A DNA stretch of 64,000 bases, taken from contig NC_008531.1 in NCBI RefSeq assembly GCF_000014445.1, positions 341,001-405,000 on the forward strand, in the 5' to 3' direction. This document shows, piece by piece, positions 56,549-64,000 of this stretch. Below the pieces are notes generated by a model that searched no databases, was not told the origin of the DNA, and worked only from the letters and a program-made list of their open reading frames with translations. The stretch's first letter is position 1. Each line of letters begins with the position of its first letter. This DNA is from Leuconostoc mesenteroides subsp. mesenteroides ATCC 8293. GTDB taxonomy: Bacteria > Bacillota > Bacilli > Lactobacillales > Lactobacillaceae. Position numbers and translations under genes: made by a program.

Positions 56549-56569
56549 TGTTATACTAAATATATTATG
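56549..56569 (+). promoter_or_regulatory. Extended -10 promoter giving a near-leaderless mRNA
   Basis: TGT-TATACT (56549-56557) is an extended -10. The usual transcript start about 7 nt further falls at 56564-56567, at or next to the ATG (56567). No Shine-Dalgarno is present between them. Confidence 0.55.
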
Positions 56570-58009
56570 AAAAAAATATGGATAATTCTCACAACGCTTG
56601 CAGTTAGTTTCATTGCAATGGCGTCTGTTACGACCGTCAGCGCAGCAAAACCAAACTACATCATCACAACGGATGCAACATATCCGCCGTTTGATTTTCA
56701 AGATAGCAATAATCAATATACAGGTATTGATCAAGAAATCTTGAAAACTATCGCAAAACGTGAAGGATTCACGTACACATTAAAGCCTATGAGCTTCAAT
56801 GCTGCAACGCAATCGGTCACATCAGGTCAAGCTGATGGGATTATCGCTGGTATGTCAATTACTGACGAACGAAAAGAAGTGTTTGACTTTGGAACGCCTT
56901 ATTATAAATCTGGTATTGCATGGGCAGTAAAAAAAGGATCTAATATCAAATCGTTAAGCGATTTAAAAGGGAAAACCGTTGCCTTAAAGACGGGAACTGC
57001 GGGTGCTGATTACGCACTTTCAATTCAAAAGCAGTATGGCTTCAAGGTTACCTATTTTAATGATTCAGATACGCTATACAATGATGTTGTGAATGATAAT
57101 GCACAGGCAACATTTGGTGATTTACCAGTGTTGCAATACAGTATTAAAAATGGCACAAAGTTGAAAGTTATGAACGCGAAGTCACCATATGAATCAGGAT
57201 GGTATGGATTCGCCGTTAAAAAGGGCCAAAACAAACAACTTTTAGCTTCTTTTAACAAGGGATATGCAGCAATTAAAAAAGACGGTACATATGACAAAAT
57301 TATCAAAAAATATCTTGGTGCACCAGCATCGGATTTCACTGGTAAAAAGTCGGATAATAACTCAGTATTAGGTATTTTAAAAGCCAACAATGGGGCGTTC
57401 ATGCGTGGCTTGTGGCAAACATTGTTGTTAACGATTTTGGGTATTATCTTAGCCTCAATTTGGGGCGTAATTCTAGGAGTCATGGGTGTTAGTCAAAACA
57501 GCGCAGTTCGTGGTTTGTCAACAACACTTATTTATATTTTCCGTGGTTTGCCATTGATGGTATTGGCATTCTTCATTTATATTGGCTTGCCAGGAGTGAT
57601 TGGAACAAAGATACCCGCCTTTACAGCGGGACTAATTACCTTAATCTTAAATGAAGGTGCTTATACAGGGGCCTTTGTACGTGGTGGCTTTGAAGCCGTT
57701 GATAAAGGTCAGATGGAGGCAGCACGAAGTCTAGGGTTCACTTATAATCGTTCGATGCGTAAGGTCATCATGCCACAAGGATTGAAGATTATGGTACCAA
57801 GTTTCATTAACCAATTTATCATCACGTTGAAAGATACCTCAATCTTGTCAGCCATCGGTATTTTAGAGTTAACACAAACTGGAACCTTAATTGTGTCACG
57901 TAATTCGCAAGGTTTCCGTGTGTGGGCTATTGTGGCTGTGATATACTTAGTCGTTATTACATTACTCACGTGGTTGAGTAATTGGGTAGAAAAGAGGACA
58001 CGTGCATGA
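56567..58009 (+). CDS. Polar amino-acid ABC transporter, fused binding protein and permease (copy 1)
   Basis: A 480-residue fusion as in GlnP-type importers: signal/anchor (1-28), one periplasmic-binding domain (~30-265; [29 protein letters not shown]) and a permease domain (~275-478) with the EAA-type loop [23 protein letters not shown]. Likely ligands are glutamine or other polar amino acids. ATG 56567 is chosen because the mature family start follows; the reading frame stays open upstream but past the promoter. It overlaps the ATPase gene by 4 bp. Its permease part shares a 437-bp tract with the copy at 58825, with a single mismatch. Confidence 0.93.
   Translation: MKKIWIILTTLAVSFIAMASVTTVSAAKPNYIITTDATYPPFDFQDSNNQYTGIDQEILKTIAKREGFTYTLKPMSFNAATQSVTSGQADGIIAGMSITDERKEVFDFGTPYYKSGIAWAVKKGSNIKSLSDLKGKTVALKTGTAGADYALSIQKQYGFKVTYFNDSDTLYNDVVNDNAQATFGDLPVLQYSIKNGTKLKVMNAKSPYESGWYGFAVKKGQNKQLLASFNKGYAAIKKDGTYDKIIKKYLGAPASDFTGKKSDNNSVLGILKANNGAFMRGLWQTLLLTILGIILASIWGVILGVMGVSQNSAVRGLSTTLIYIFRGLPLMVLAFFIYIGLPGVIGTKIPAFTAGLITLILNEGAYTGAFVRGGFEAVDKGQMEAARSLGFTYNRSMRKVIMPQGLKIMVPSFINQFIITLKDTSILSAIGILELTQTGTLIVSRNSQGFRVWAIVAVIYLVVITLLTWLSNWVEKRTRA
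57449..57885 (+). repeat. 437-bp near-identical tract, copy 1 (permease domain)
   Basis: Matches 59713-60149 at a constant offset of 2264 bp with one difference (C at 57811, T at 60075). Flanking sequence in both genes is clearly diverged. Confidence 0.92.
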
Positions 58010-58758
58010 GTGAAGCACAAACTAAAGTTAAAGTACATGTCGATAAAGTTAATAAATCATACGGTTCGAACCATGTTTTGCGTGATATTTCCTTAGATAT
58101 CAATGAAAATGAAGTTGTCGTAATGATTGGACCATCTGGTTCAGGTAAGTCAACATTCTTACGTATGTTGAATCAGTTAGAAACGCCTGACAATGGTACA
58201 ATCGTTGTTGATGGCTACGATCTTTCTCATAAAGGCACAGATATTAATAAAGTTCGTGAAAATATTGGTATGGTTTTCCAAAGCTTCAATTTATTTAATA
58301 ACTATACTGTTTTAGAAAATATCATGTTGGCACCTGTTGAACTTGGTAAGATGGATAAAGAAAAGGCCGAAAAAAAGGCCCGTGAATTACTGGAAACGGT
58401 TGGTCTAGCTGAAAAAGCAGATGTATCAGTGAATTCATTATCTGGTGGACAAAAGCAACGTATTGCTATTGCACGTGCCTTAGCCATGGAGCCAGATATT
58501 ATGCTCTTCGATGAACCAACATCCGCTTTGGATCCAGAAATGGTTGGGGATGTTTTGGATGTTATGAAGAATTTGGCCGGATCAGGTATGACAATGATTA
58601 TTGTGACACACGAAATGGGATTTGCTAAACAAGTGGCGGATCGGGTTGTGTTCTTTGAATCAGGTAAGATTCAAGAATCTGGTGTACCAGAACAAGTTTT
58701 CAATGCACCAAAAAATGAGCGTTTACAAGAATTCTTGAGCAAAGTTATGCATGCATAA
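58006..58758 (+). CDS. Polar amino-acid ABC transporter ATP-binding protein (GlnQ-like)
   Basis: A 250-residue ATPase: Walker [11 protein letters not shown]-loop [19 protein letters not shown], signature LSGGQKQR, Walker [18 protein letters not shown]-loop VTHEMGF; these are hallmarks of the polar amino-acid family. ATG 58006 overlaps the preceding stop (ATGA) with GAGG upstream. It is the only ATPase gene here and may serve both flanking binding-protein/permease fusions. A terminator follows. Confidence 0.94.
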   Translation: MSEAQTKVKVHVDKVNKSYGSNHVLRDISLDINENEVVVMIGPSGSGKSTFLRMLNQLETPDNGTIVVDGYDLSHKGTDINKVRENIGMVFQSFNLFNNYTVLENIMLAPVELGKMDKEKAEKKARELLETVGLAEKADVSVNSLSGGQKQRIAIARALAMEPDIMLFDEPTSALDPEMVGDVLDVMKNLAGSGMTMIIVTHEMGFAKQVADRVVFFESGKIQESGVPEQVFNAPKNERLQEFLSKVMHA

Positions 58759-58783
58759 TAGCGTAAACAAAAAACAATTAAGT

Positions 58784-58811
58784 AAGATGGCTTAAAATGC
58801 CATCTTTTTTT
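58784..58811 (+). terminator. Terminator between the ATPase gene and second fusion gene
   Basis: AAGATGGC / GCCATCTT with a 7-nt loop and T run, ending just before the next Shine-Dalgarno. It may act as a partial terminator. Confidence 0.82.
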
Positions 58812-58824
58812 GAGAGGGAAAAAC

Positions 58825-60270
58825 ATGTTCAAAAAAGGTTTCATCCTTGCTGTTACACTGGTTGTAGCACTACTATCTTTTTCATTGGCGGCAGATTGCA
58901 TTCATGCCGATAAACCACACTATACAATTTCAACAGATGCCACTTATCCGCCATTTGACTTTCAGGATAAGAACAACGATTATATTGGTATTGATCAAGA
59001 CATTTTGAAAGAAATTGCTAAACGAGAAAATTTTACTTATACACTTAAACCAATGAGCTTTACCTCAGCGGCGCAACTAGTGGCTAATGGTCAAGCGGAT
59101 GGCATTATTGCCGGTATGGCTATTACAGATGAACGCAAAGAAGTTTATGATAATTCGACGCCATATTATAAAACCGGTGTTGCTTGGATTGTAAAAAAAG
59201 GTAGCGAAATTAAGTCTTTGAAGGATTTGAAAGGTAAAACAGTAGCTTTGAAAACGGGCACAGCTGCCTCTGAATATGGTAAGTCACTTCAAAGAAAATA
59301 CGGTTTTAACATCAAATATTTTAATGATACTGATACGATGTATAATGATGTCGTTGTGGGTAACTCTGCTGCCACTTTCGAGGATATGCCAGTCATTCAA
59401 TATGCTATTAAAAATGGTGTAAAGCTCAAGGTAATGAATGCCAATAATCCAGGTAATGCTGGATCATACGGTTTTTTCGTTAAAAAAGGCGAAAATAAAG
59501 AATTATTGGCATCCTTCAACAGGGGATTTGCATCAATTAAAAAAGACGGTACCTACGACAAAATTATCAAAAAATATCTTGGTGCGACACAGTCAACGTT
59601 TACTGGTTCTAAGAAAAACAATAATTCAGTGCTAGGTATCCTAAAAGCCAATGATGGTGCATTTCTAAAAGGATTATGGTTAACAATTGAGCTGACTGTA
59701 TTGGCAATTATTTTAGCCTCAATTTGGGGCGTAATTCTAGGAGTCATGGGTGTTAGTCAAAACAGCGCAGTTCGTGGTTTGTCAACAACACTTATTTATA
59801 TTTTCCGTGGTTTGCCATTGATGGTATTGGCATTCTTCATTTATATTGGCTTGCCAGGAGTGATTGGAACAAAGATACCCGCCTTTACAGCGGGACTAAT
59901 TACCTTAATCTTAAATGAAGGTGCTTATACAGGGGCCTTTGTACGTGGTGGCTTTGAAGCCGTTGATAAAGGTCAGATGGAGGCAGCACGAAGTCTAGGG
60001 TTCACTTATAATCGTTCGATGCGTAAGGTCATCATGCCACAAGGATTGAAGATTATGGTACCAAGTTTCATTAATCAATTTATCATCACGTTGAAAGATA
60101 CCTCAATCTTGTCAGCCATCGGTATTTTAGAGTTAACACAAACTGGAACATTGATCGTGGCGCGAAATTCACAAGGTTTTCGTGTTTGGGCAATCATCGC
60201 TATTATTTATTTGATAATTATTACATTACTCACATGGTTGAGTAACTGGGCTCAAAAGAAAATACAGTGA
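58825..60270 (+). CDS. Polar amino-acid ABC transporter, fused binding protein and permease (copy 2)
   Basis: A 481-residue paralogue of the gene at 56567 with the same layout: signal (MFKKGFILAVTLVVALLSFSLAA), binding domain (~30-265; [29 protein letters not shown]) and permease domain. The binding domains are similar but visibly diverged, while most of the permease is nearly identical at DNA level. That suggests two ligand preferences with a shared membrane pore and a shared ATPase. ATG 58825 follows GAGAGGG; an in-frame TTG at 58810 lies in the terminator. No ATPase gene follows it. Confidence 0.93.
   Translation: MFKKGFILAVTLVVALLSFSLAADCIHADKPHYTISTDATYPPFDFQDKNNDYIGIDQDILKEIAKRENFTYTLKPMSFTSAAQLVANGQADGIIAGMAITDERKEVYDNSTPYYKTGVAWIVKKGSEIKSLKDLKGKTVALKTGTAASEYGKSLQRKYGFNIKYFNDTDTMYNDVVVGNSAATFEDMPVIQYAIKNGVKLKVMNANNPGNAGSYGFFVKKGENKELLASFNRGFASIKKDGTYDKIIKKYLGATQSTFTGSKKNNNSVLGILKANDGAFLKGLWLTIELTVLAIILASIWGVILGVMGVSQNSAVRGLSTTLIYIFRGLPLMVLAFFIYIGLPGVIGTKIPAFTAGLITLILNEGAYTGAFVRGGFEAVDKGQMEAARSLGFTYNRSMRKVIMPQGLKIMVPSFINQFIITLKDTSILSAIGILELTQTGTLIVARNSQGFRVWAIIAIIYLIIITLLTWLSNWAQKKIQ
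59713..60149 (+). repeat. 437-bp near-identical tract, copy 2 (permease domain)
   Basis: Second copy of the tract at 57449-57885, one mismatch. Confidence 0.92.
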
Positions 60271-60275
60271 TAAGG

Positions 60276-60308
60276 ACACCTCTAATTCGTATGATGAATT
60301 AGAGGTGT
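60276..60308 (+). terminator. 13-bp hairpin after the transporter, covering the coiA Shine-Dalgarno
   Basis: ACACCTCTAATTC (60276-60288) pairs with GAATTAGAGGTGT (60296-60308). The 3' arm contains GAGGTG, the only Shine-Dalgarno of coiA (ATG 60312), so the stem can both end transcription (short T run) and hide the ribosome site. Confidence 0.65.
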
Positions 60309-60311
60309 TTT

Positions 60312-61335
60312 ATGATTATTGCATGTGATAGTAACAAGAAATATGTGCGGGCCGACGAAGCAAATAAAAGAAATAATTACTTTTGCCCTGGATGCCATGA
60401 AAAAGTTATTTTAAAGAATGGGGAAGTCAAACAAAAACATTTTTCCCATTGTGCTGGTGCGGCATGCGTGACTTTTACTGAAAACGAATCGATGCAACAT
60501 TTGTCTGGAAAATTGCAACTCGCGTCTAAACTACAGTATTATGGTGATGTGCAAATTGAAGCAGTTTTGCCAGAAATTCAACAGCGACCAGATATACTAC
60601 TAATACATAACCATAAAAGAATAGCTATCGAGTATCAGTGCAGTCCCATATCGCAAAAAAAAACTCGACATGAGAAATAAAGGATATTTCGCTGAAAATA
60701 TTCATGTTATTTGGATTTTAGGGCAAACTTATTTTAATAGAACAATGACACAAGGAACAATTATGAAATTCATGGCTGATAATGCATTGGTTTTCTATTT
60801 GCCCGATAAACAATATTTTGTACATCGGCAGCATTTTAGAAAACCAGATTTTTCACGTGTACTTTTTGTTGATAAAATAAATACAACATTATTTAATGCA
60901 AAAGTTCCAAAACAAAGAACGAGATTAAATATTCCAAAACAAATCTATAAACTGCAGAGCTTAATTCTACAGCAGCGAGTCGATCCTAAGTTGGTTGATT
61001 ATCTATACAAAAAGAATCGGCTGCTAATGGATGTGCCCGTGTGGGTACATGGTGGAAATACTTTTGGGCTTAAGGTGCCTAATTGGTATTGGCGCTTGAT
61101 TACTATTCTATTTTTAGAAAAAATAGGTCAACAAAATGTTGTGAAAAAGGCAGAATTAACAGTTAAGCTAATCCCTTTTTTGTTAGGTGATAATACATTT
61201 AAGCGACAACAAATTGCAGAGTTATACCATGATCTCGAAGTACATGATTACATCTTGCAGCAAGAGAACTACATATTAGTGAGGCGTCTGCCACAGTGGA
61301 AAAATGCGCGTCAACAAAGTATAGTGAAAATATGA
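60312..61335 (+). pseudogene. coiA: Competence protein CoiA, frameshifted at an A9 run
   Basis: CoiA is a predicted nuclease-like protein needed for transformation in streptococci. The first part (60312-60680) has the N-terminal zinc-type motif CPGCHEKV...KHFSHC and nuclease-like ERPDILL-type segment QQRPDILLIHNHKRIAIEYQCS, then reads out of frame. The rest (RNKGYFAENIHVIWILGQTYF onward, to 61335) continues in another frame. The switch is at nine A residues (60655-60663); eight would restore one ORF of about 340 codons. It may be a true pseudogene, a sequencing error, or a slippage site that still yields some full protein. Confidence 0.85.
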
Positions 61336-61392
61336 TAAAATGATTAGTACTGAATGATAAGGAGTATGCGTTTGATCGCAAATTAAATAATT

Positions 61393-63186
61393 ATGTCTGA
61401 AAAACAACTATTACGTAATCAAGTACCAGAAAATCTTACATGGGATCTATCCTCAATTTTTCCGACAGATGAAGCTTGGGAAACCGCTTTTAATGAGACA
61501 CGAAAGTCTGCACAAGCATTAAGCAAGTATGCTGGACACGTCGGGGATTCTGCGGATGTTTTGAAAGAAGCCTTAGAAGCAGATTTAGCAGTAGAACGTC
61601 AATTCGAAAAAGTCTACGTATATGCTCATCAAATTTATGATCAAGATACAACTAATCAAAAGTATAGTGCATATAATGCTCGTGTTCAAGGCTTATATGC
61701 TGAATTAAGTGCGAATACAGCTTTCTTCCAGCCTGAAGTGTTAGCATTGTCAAACGAGACACTAGATGCATACTTAGCGAGAGCTGGTTTGAAAAAATAT
61801 GCACACTTCTTTGACGTTTTAAAAGCTCGTAAACCGCATACGCTACCTGCAGAACAGGAAGCCTTACTAGCAGGAGCAAGCGACATCTTTAATGCTTCTG
61901 AACAGACTTTTGGTGCATTGGATAATTCAGATATTGTTTTTGGTGATGTCCATACTGAAACAGGTGAAATTGTGCCATTGACAAATGGACTCTATTCATT
62001 GTTGTTGGAGTCTAAAGATCGTTCATTGCGTGAGGAAGCGTTCACAACGCTTTATGATAGTTATATTGCTTTGCAAAATACATTTGCCTCAACGTTATCT
62101 TCACATGTCAAGGGACATAACTTTTTGGCTAAAACTCGTCACTATGATTCAGCTCGTCAAGCTGCTGTAACAGCCAATGATATTCCTGAGTCAGTTTTTG
62201 AAACATTAACCAAAACAGTTGATGCCAATCTGCCATTACTACACCGTTTTGTATCATTACGTAAAAAAATTCTTAATGTTGACGATGTACACTCTTACGA
62301 TTTATATGTACCACTTGTTGATGAAATTAATTTTGAAGTAACATATGAAAAGGCAAAAGACATTGTTTTGGCGGCTTTGGCACCGTTAGGCGAGGATTAC
62401 ATCGCTATTGTTCAAAAGGCTTTTGATGAACGATGGATTGATGTGGTTGAAAATAAGGGGAAGCGTACTGGCGCTTATTCAAGCGGTTCGTATGATACAA
62501 AACCATTCATTTTGCTTAACTGGCAGAACAATTTGAATAATGTTTATACGTTGGCTCATGAAATGGGACATTCGGTTCATTCATACTTTACACGCCATAA
62601 TCAAGAGTATCATTATGGCGATTATCCAATATTCTTAGCTGAAATTGCTTCAACTACTAATGAGGGATTATTAACGGATTATTTGCTAAAGACAAATGAT
62701 GATCCCAAGTTTCAGGCCTACGTATTGAACCAGTATTTAGATGGATTCAAAGGAACAGTTTTCCGCCAAACTCAATTTGCTGAGTTTGAGCAATGGATTC
62801 ATGAACAAAGTGCGGCTGGAGTTGCTTTGACAGCTGATGAGATGAGTACATTCTATGGATCGTTGAATCAAAAGTTTTATGGATCGGACTTATTTCCAGA
62901 TGAAGCTATTGCTTATGAATGGGCACGTATTCCACATTTTTATTACAATTTCTATGTTTATCAATATTCGACAGGCGAAGCTGCTGCCACAACTTTGGCA
63001 GAACGCATACTAACACAAAATGGTGCTGAGGATTATAAGAACTATCTGAAAGCAGGTAATTCAGATTATGCTTTAAATGTGATCAAAAAAGCTGGCGTTA
63101 ACATGAGTCAACCGGACTATTTAAATGAAGCTTTCAAAGTGTTTGAAGAGCGATTAAATGAGTTTGAAAAAATCATGTTAAAGTAA
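61393..63186 (+). CDS. pepF: Oligoendopeptidase F
   Basis: An M3-family zinc metallopeptidase that cleaves medium-length peptides in the cytoplasm. The 597-residue protein has the active site ANNLNNVYTLAHEMGHSVHSYF (HEMGH at ~residue 387) with the third ligand Glu in EIASTTNEGLL. It starts at ATG 61393. No Shine-Dalgarno sits directly upstream; the nearest, AAGGAG at 61359-61364, is ~28 nt away and serves a mini-ORF ending at 61386. Downstream cdd has its own terminator-separated leader. Confidence 0.95.
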   Translation: MSEKQLLRNQVPENLTWDLSSIFPTDEAWETAFNETRKSAQALSKYAGHVGDSADVLKEALEADLAVERQFEKVYVYAHQIYDQDTTNQKYSAYNARVQGLYAELSANTAFFQPEVLALSNETLDAYLARAGLKKYAHFFDVLKARKPHTLPAEQEALLAGASDIFNASEQTFGALDNSDIVFGDVHTETGEIVPLTNGLYSLLLESKDRSLREEAFTTLYDSYIALQNTFASTLSSHVKGHNFLAKTRHYDSARQAAVTANDIPESVFETLTKTVDANLPLLHRFVSLRKKILNVDDVHSYDLYVPLVDEINFEVTYEKAKDIVLAALAPLGEDYIAIVQKAFDERWIDVVENKGKRTGAYSSGSYDTKPFILLNWQNNLNNVYTLAHEMGHSVHSYFTRHNQEYHYGDYPIFLAEIASTTNEGLLTDYLLKTNDDPKFQAYVLNQYLDGFKGTVFRQTQFAEFEQWIHEQSAAGVALTADEMSTFYGSLNQKFYGSDLFPDEAIAYEWARIPHFYYNFYVYQYSTGEAAATTLAERILTQNGAEDYKNYLKAGNSDYALNVIKKAGVNMSQPDYLNEAFKVFEERLNEFEKIMLK

Positions 63187-63242
63187 AATATTTGTCTATT
63201 GGTTAAATAGAAATTGTTAACCACGTATATAAAAAACAAAAC

Positions 63243-63268
63243 TAATCAGTCCTTGCGGCTGATTTTTT
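63243..63268 (+). terminator. Terminator after pepF
   Basis: AATCAG(T)CC-TTGC-GGCTGATT stem with one bulge, then a T run. Confidence 0.75.
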
Positions 63269-63296
63269 GCTAAAATAATATTAGGAGAAAATGATC

Positions 63297-63686
63297 ATGG
63301 CCCCACGAAAACTTGTCGACGTTGCAAATCAAGCACTTAACGATACATATACCCCTTACTCTCATTTTCCTGTAGGTGCTGCGTTACTCGGCGAAAATGG
63401 TGAAATTTTCAAAGGTGTTAATATTGAAAATGTATCATTTGGTCTAACCAATTGTGCCGAGAGAACTGCAATTTTTACAGCTATAGCAGCAGGGCAACGC
63501 CATTTTCATGGGTTAGTTATTTCAGGGCGTACAGACGAACCTATAGCTCCATGTGGTGCTTGTCGACAAGTGATGGTGGAGTTTTTTGATCCTGACATGC
63601 CGATTTGGTTGATTAACGATCAGGGTAAAGAAATTGAAACAAATATTGCAGAACTAATGCCGGGATCCTTTAATTCATTACAATAA
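63297..63686 (+). CDS. cdd: Cytidine deaminase
   Basis: Deaminates cytidine and deoxycytidine to uridine forms in pyrimidine salvage. The 129-residue enzyme has the zinc and catalytic motifs NCAERTAIF (Cys and Glu) and PCGACRQ (two Cys), typical of the tetrameric class. AGGAG at 63283-63287 is 9 nt from ATG 63297 but only 3 nt from ATG 63291, so I chose the former. It is followed after 16 bp by a nucleoside deoxyribosyltransferase, making a salvage pair. Confidence 0.95.
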   Translation: MAPRKLVDVANQALNDTYTPYSHFPVGAALLGENGEIFKGVNIENVSFGLTNCAERTAIFTAIAAGQRHFHGLVISGRTDEPIAPCGACRQVMVEFFDPDMPIWLINDQGKEIETNIAELMPGSFNSLQ

Positions 63687-63702
63687 AGAAAGAAGAATAA
63701 TA

Positions 63703-64000
63703 ATGTCACAAATCTATCTTGCAGGACCTTTTTTTTCAGATGAACAAATCGATCGTGTGAAACGTATTGAAGCTGCTCTTGATTCGAATCCAACTGTTAC
63801 TGATTATTATTCACCCCGCAAACATCAAAAGACTGAAAACCCTGAATTCACCTCACCATGGGCGGCAGAGGTTTTTCAACGTGATATCAAGAATGTCACA
63901 GATGCGGACATTATTTTGTCGATTATTGATTATCGTGATAATGATGCTGATTCAGGAACAGCCTTTGAGCAGGGCATGGCATGGGTACAAAAAAAGCCAA
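63703..64000 (+). CDS. Nucleoside 2-deoxyribosyltransferase (3' truncated by window)
   Basis: The first 99 residues of an enzyme that swaps bases between deoxyribonucleosides, found mainly in lactic acid bacteria. Visible are the N-terminal YLAGPFFSDEQ motif, DADIILSIIDYRDNDADSGTAFEQGMA with the catalytic Glu (SGTAFE), and PEFTSPWAAEVFQRDI. Family length is about 150-160 residues, so roughly one third lies beyond the window. ATG 63703 follows GAAAGAAGA. It lies in a salvage operon with cdd. Confidence 0.92.
   Translation, partial: MSQIYLAGPFFSDEQIDRVKRIEAALDSNPTVTDYYSPRKHQKTENPEFTSPWAAEVFQRDIKNVTDADIILSIIDYRDNDADSGTAFEQGMAWVQKKP

Overview
This window is a low-GC, densely packed chromosomal segment from a lactic acid bacterium of the order Lactobacillales. 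The best fit is the Leuconostoc/Weissella clade, most likely Leuconostoc. Reasons are the lipoteichoic acid locus, the order mfd-rqcP-divIC-tilS-hpt-ftsH-hslO-lysS, T-box and LytTR/DUF3021 regulation, the ClpP N-terminus [14 protein letters not shown], and cytoplasmic salvage and peptidase genes. The genus call is inference; the species cannot be resolved by eye. No prophage, insertion sequence, CRISPR array or plasmid function is visible. Both ends cut genes: an ABC exporter at base 1 and a nucleoside deoxyribosyltransferase at base 64000.

Layout. 1-6341: end of an ABC exporter, then a glycolipid/LTA operon (two GT4 glycosyltransferases, a flippase-like membrane protein, ykuJ, ltaS). 6392-14058: uvrBA behind a probable LexA box, yvcK-whiA, and clpP behind a probable CIRCE element. 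14130-14774: a CBS/ACT protein on the minus strand. 14900-26352: pth-mfd-rqcP-divIC-tilS-hpt-ftsH, then hslO (without cysteines) and lysS. 26384-26743: two near-identical tRNA-Asn units and tRNA-Thr. 26813-29138: rluE-like gene, yebC family, hemH. 29545-31399: tRNA-Glu, then a purine-riboswitch-like leader and an NCS2 purine permease. 31519-33886: ABC transporter with a LytTR regulator and DUF3021 protein. 34020-40713: topB, a DHA2 exporter with divergent TetR regulator, alr, tRNA-Gln, pgpA. 40743-42693: nagA-nagR with an operator. 42727-48037 (minus): T-box-controlled methionine uptake operon metQ-metQ-M20 peptidase-metN-metI. 48047-55080: DUF1275 protein, DUF2207 protein, a Mn2+ riboswitch (yybP-ykoY type) with P-type ATPase and a small unknown protein, and a minus-strand glycosyltransferase. 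55096-60270: PurBox-flanked BMP-family nucleoside-binding protein, then two amino-acid ABC binding-protein/permease fusions with one ATPase. 60312-64000: frameshifted coiA, pepF, cdd and the start of ndt.

How the genes work together. Much of the window is housekeeping (DNA repair, division, tRNA processing, protein quality control). It is joined to uptake systems for purines, nucleosides, methionine and polar amino acids, as expected in an auxotroph living in rich medium. Several control elements can be read directly: a Met-type T-box, a Mn2+ riboswitch, a compact purine riboswitch with a visible antiterminator/terminator switch, PurBoxes, CIRCE, LexA and NagR operators.

Most unusual points: the Hsp33 without any cysteine; a hairpin that appears to bring the ltaS Shine-Dalgarno next to its start codon; substrate-binding proteins lacking the lipobox cysteine; a 437-bp tract with one mismatch shared by two otherwise diverged transporter genes; and coiA broken at an A9 run. 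I found no clear candidate for a wholly new multigene system. The LytTR/DUF3021/ABC module and the unknown gene behind the Mn2+ ATPase are the closest.
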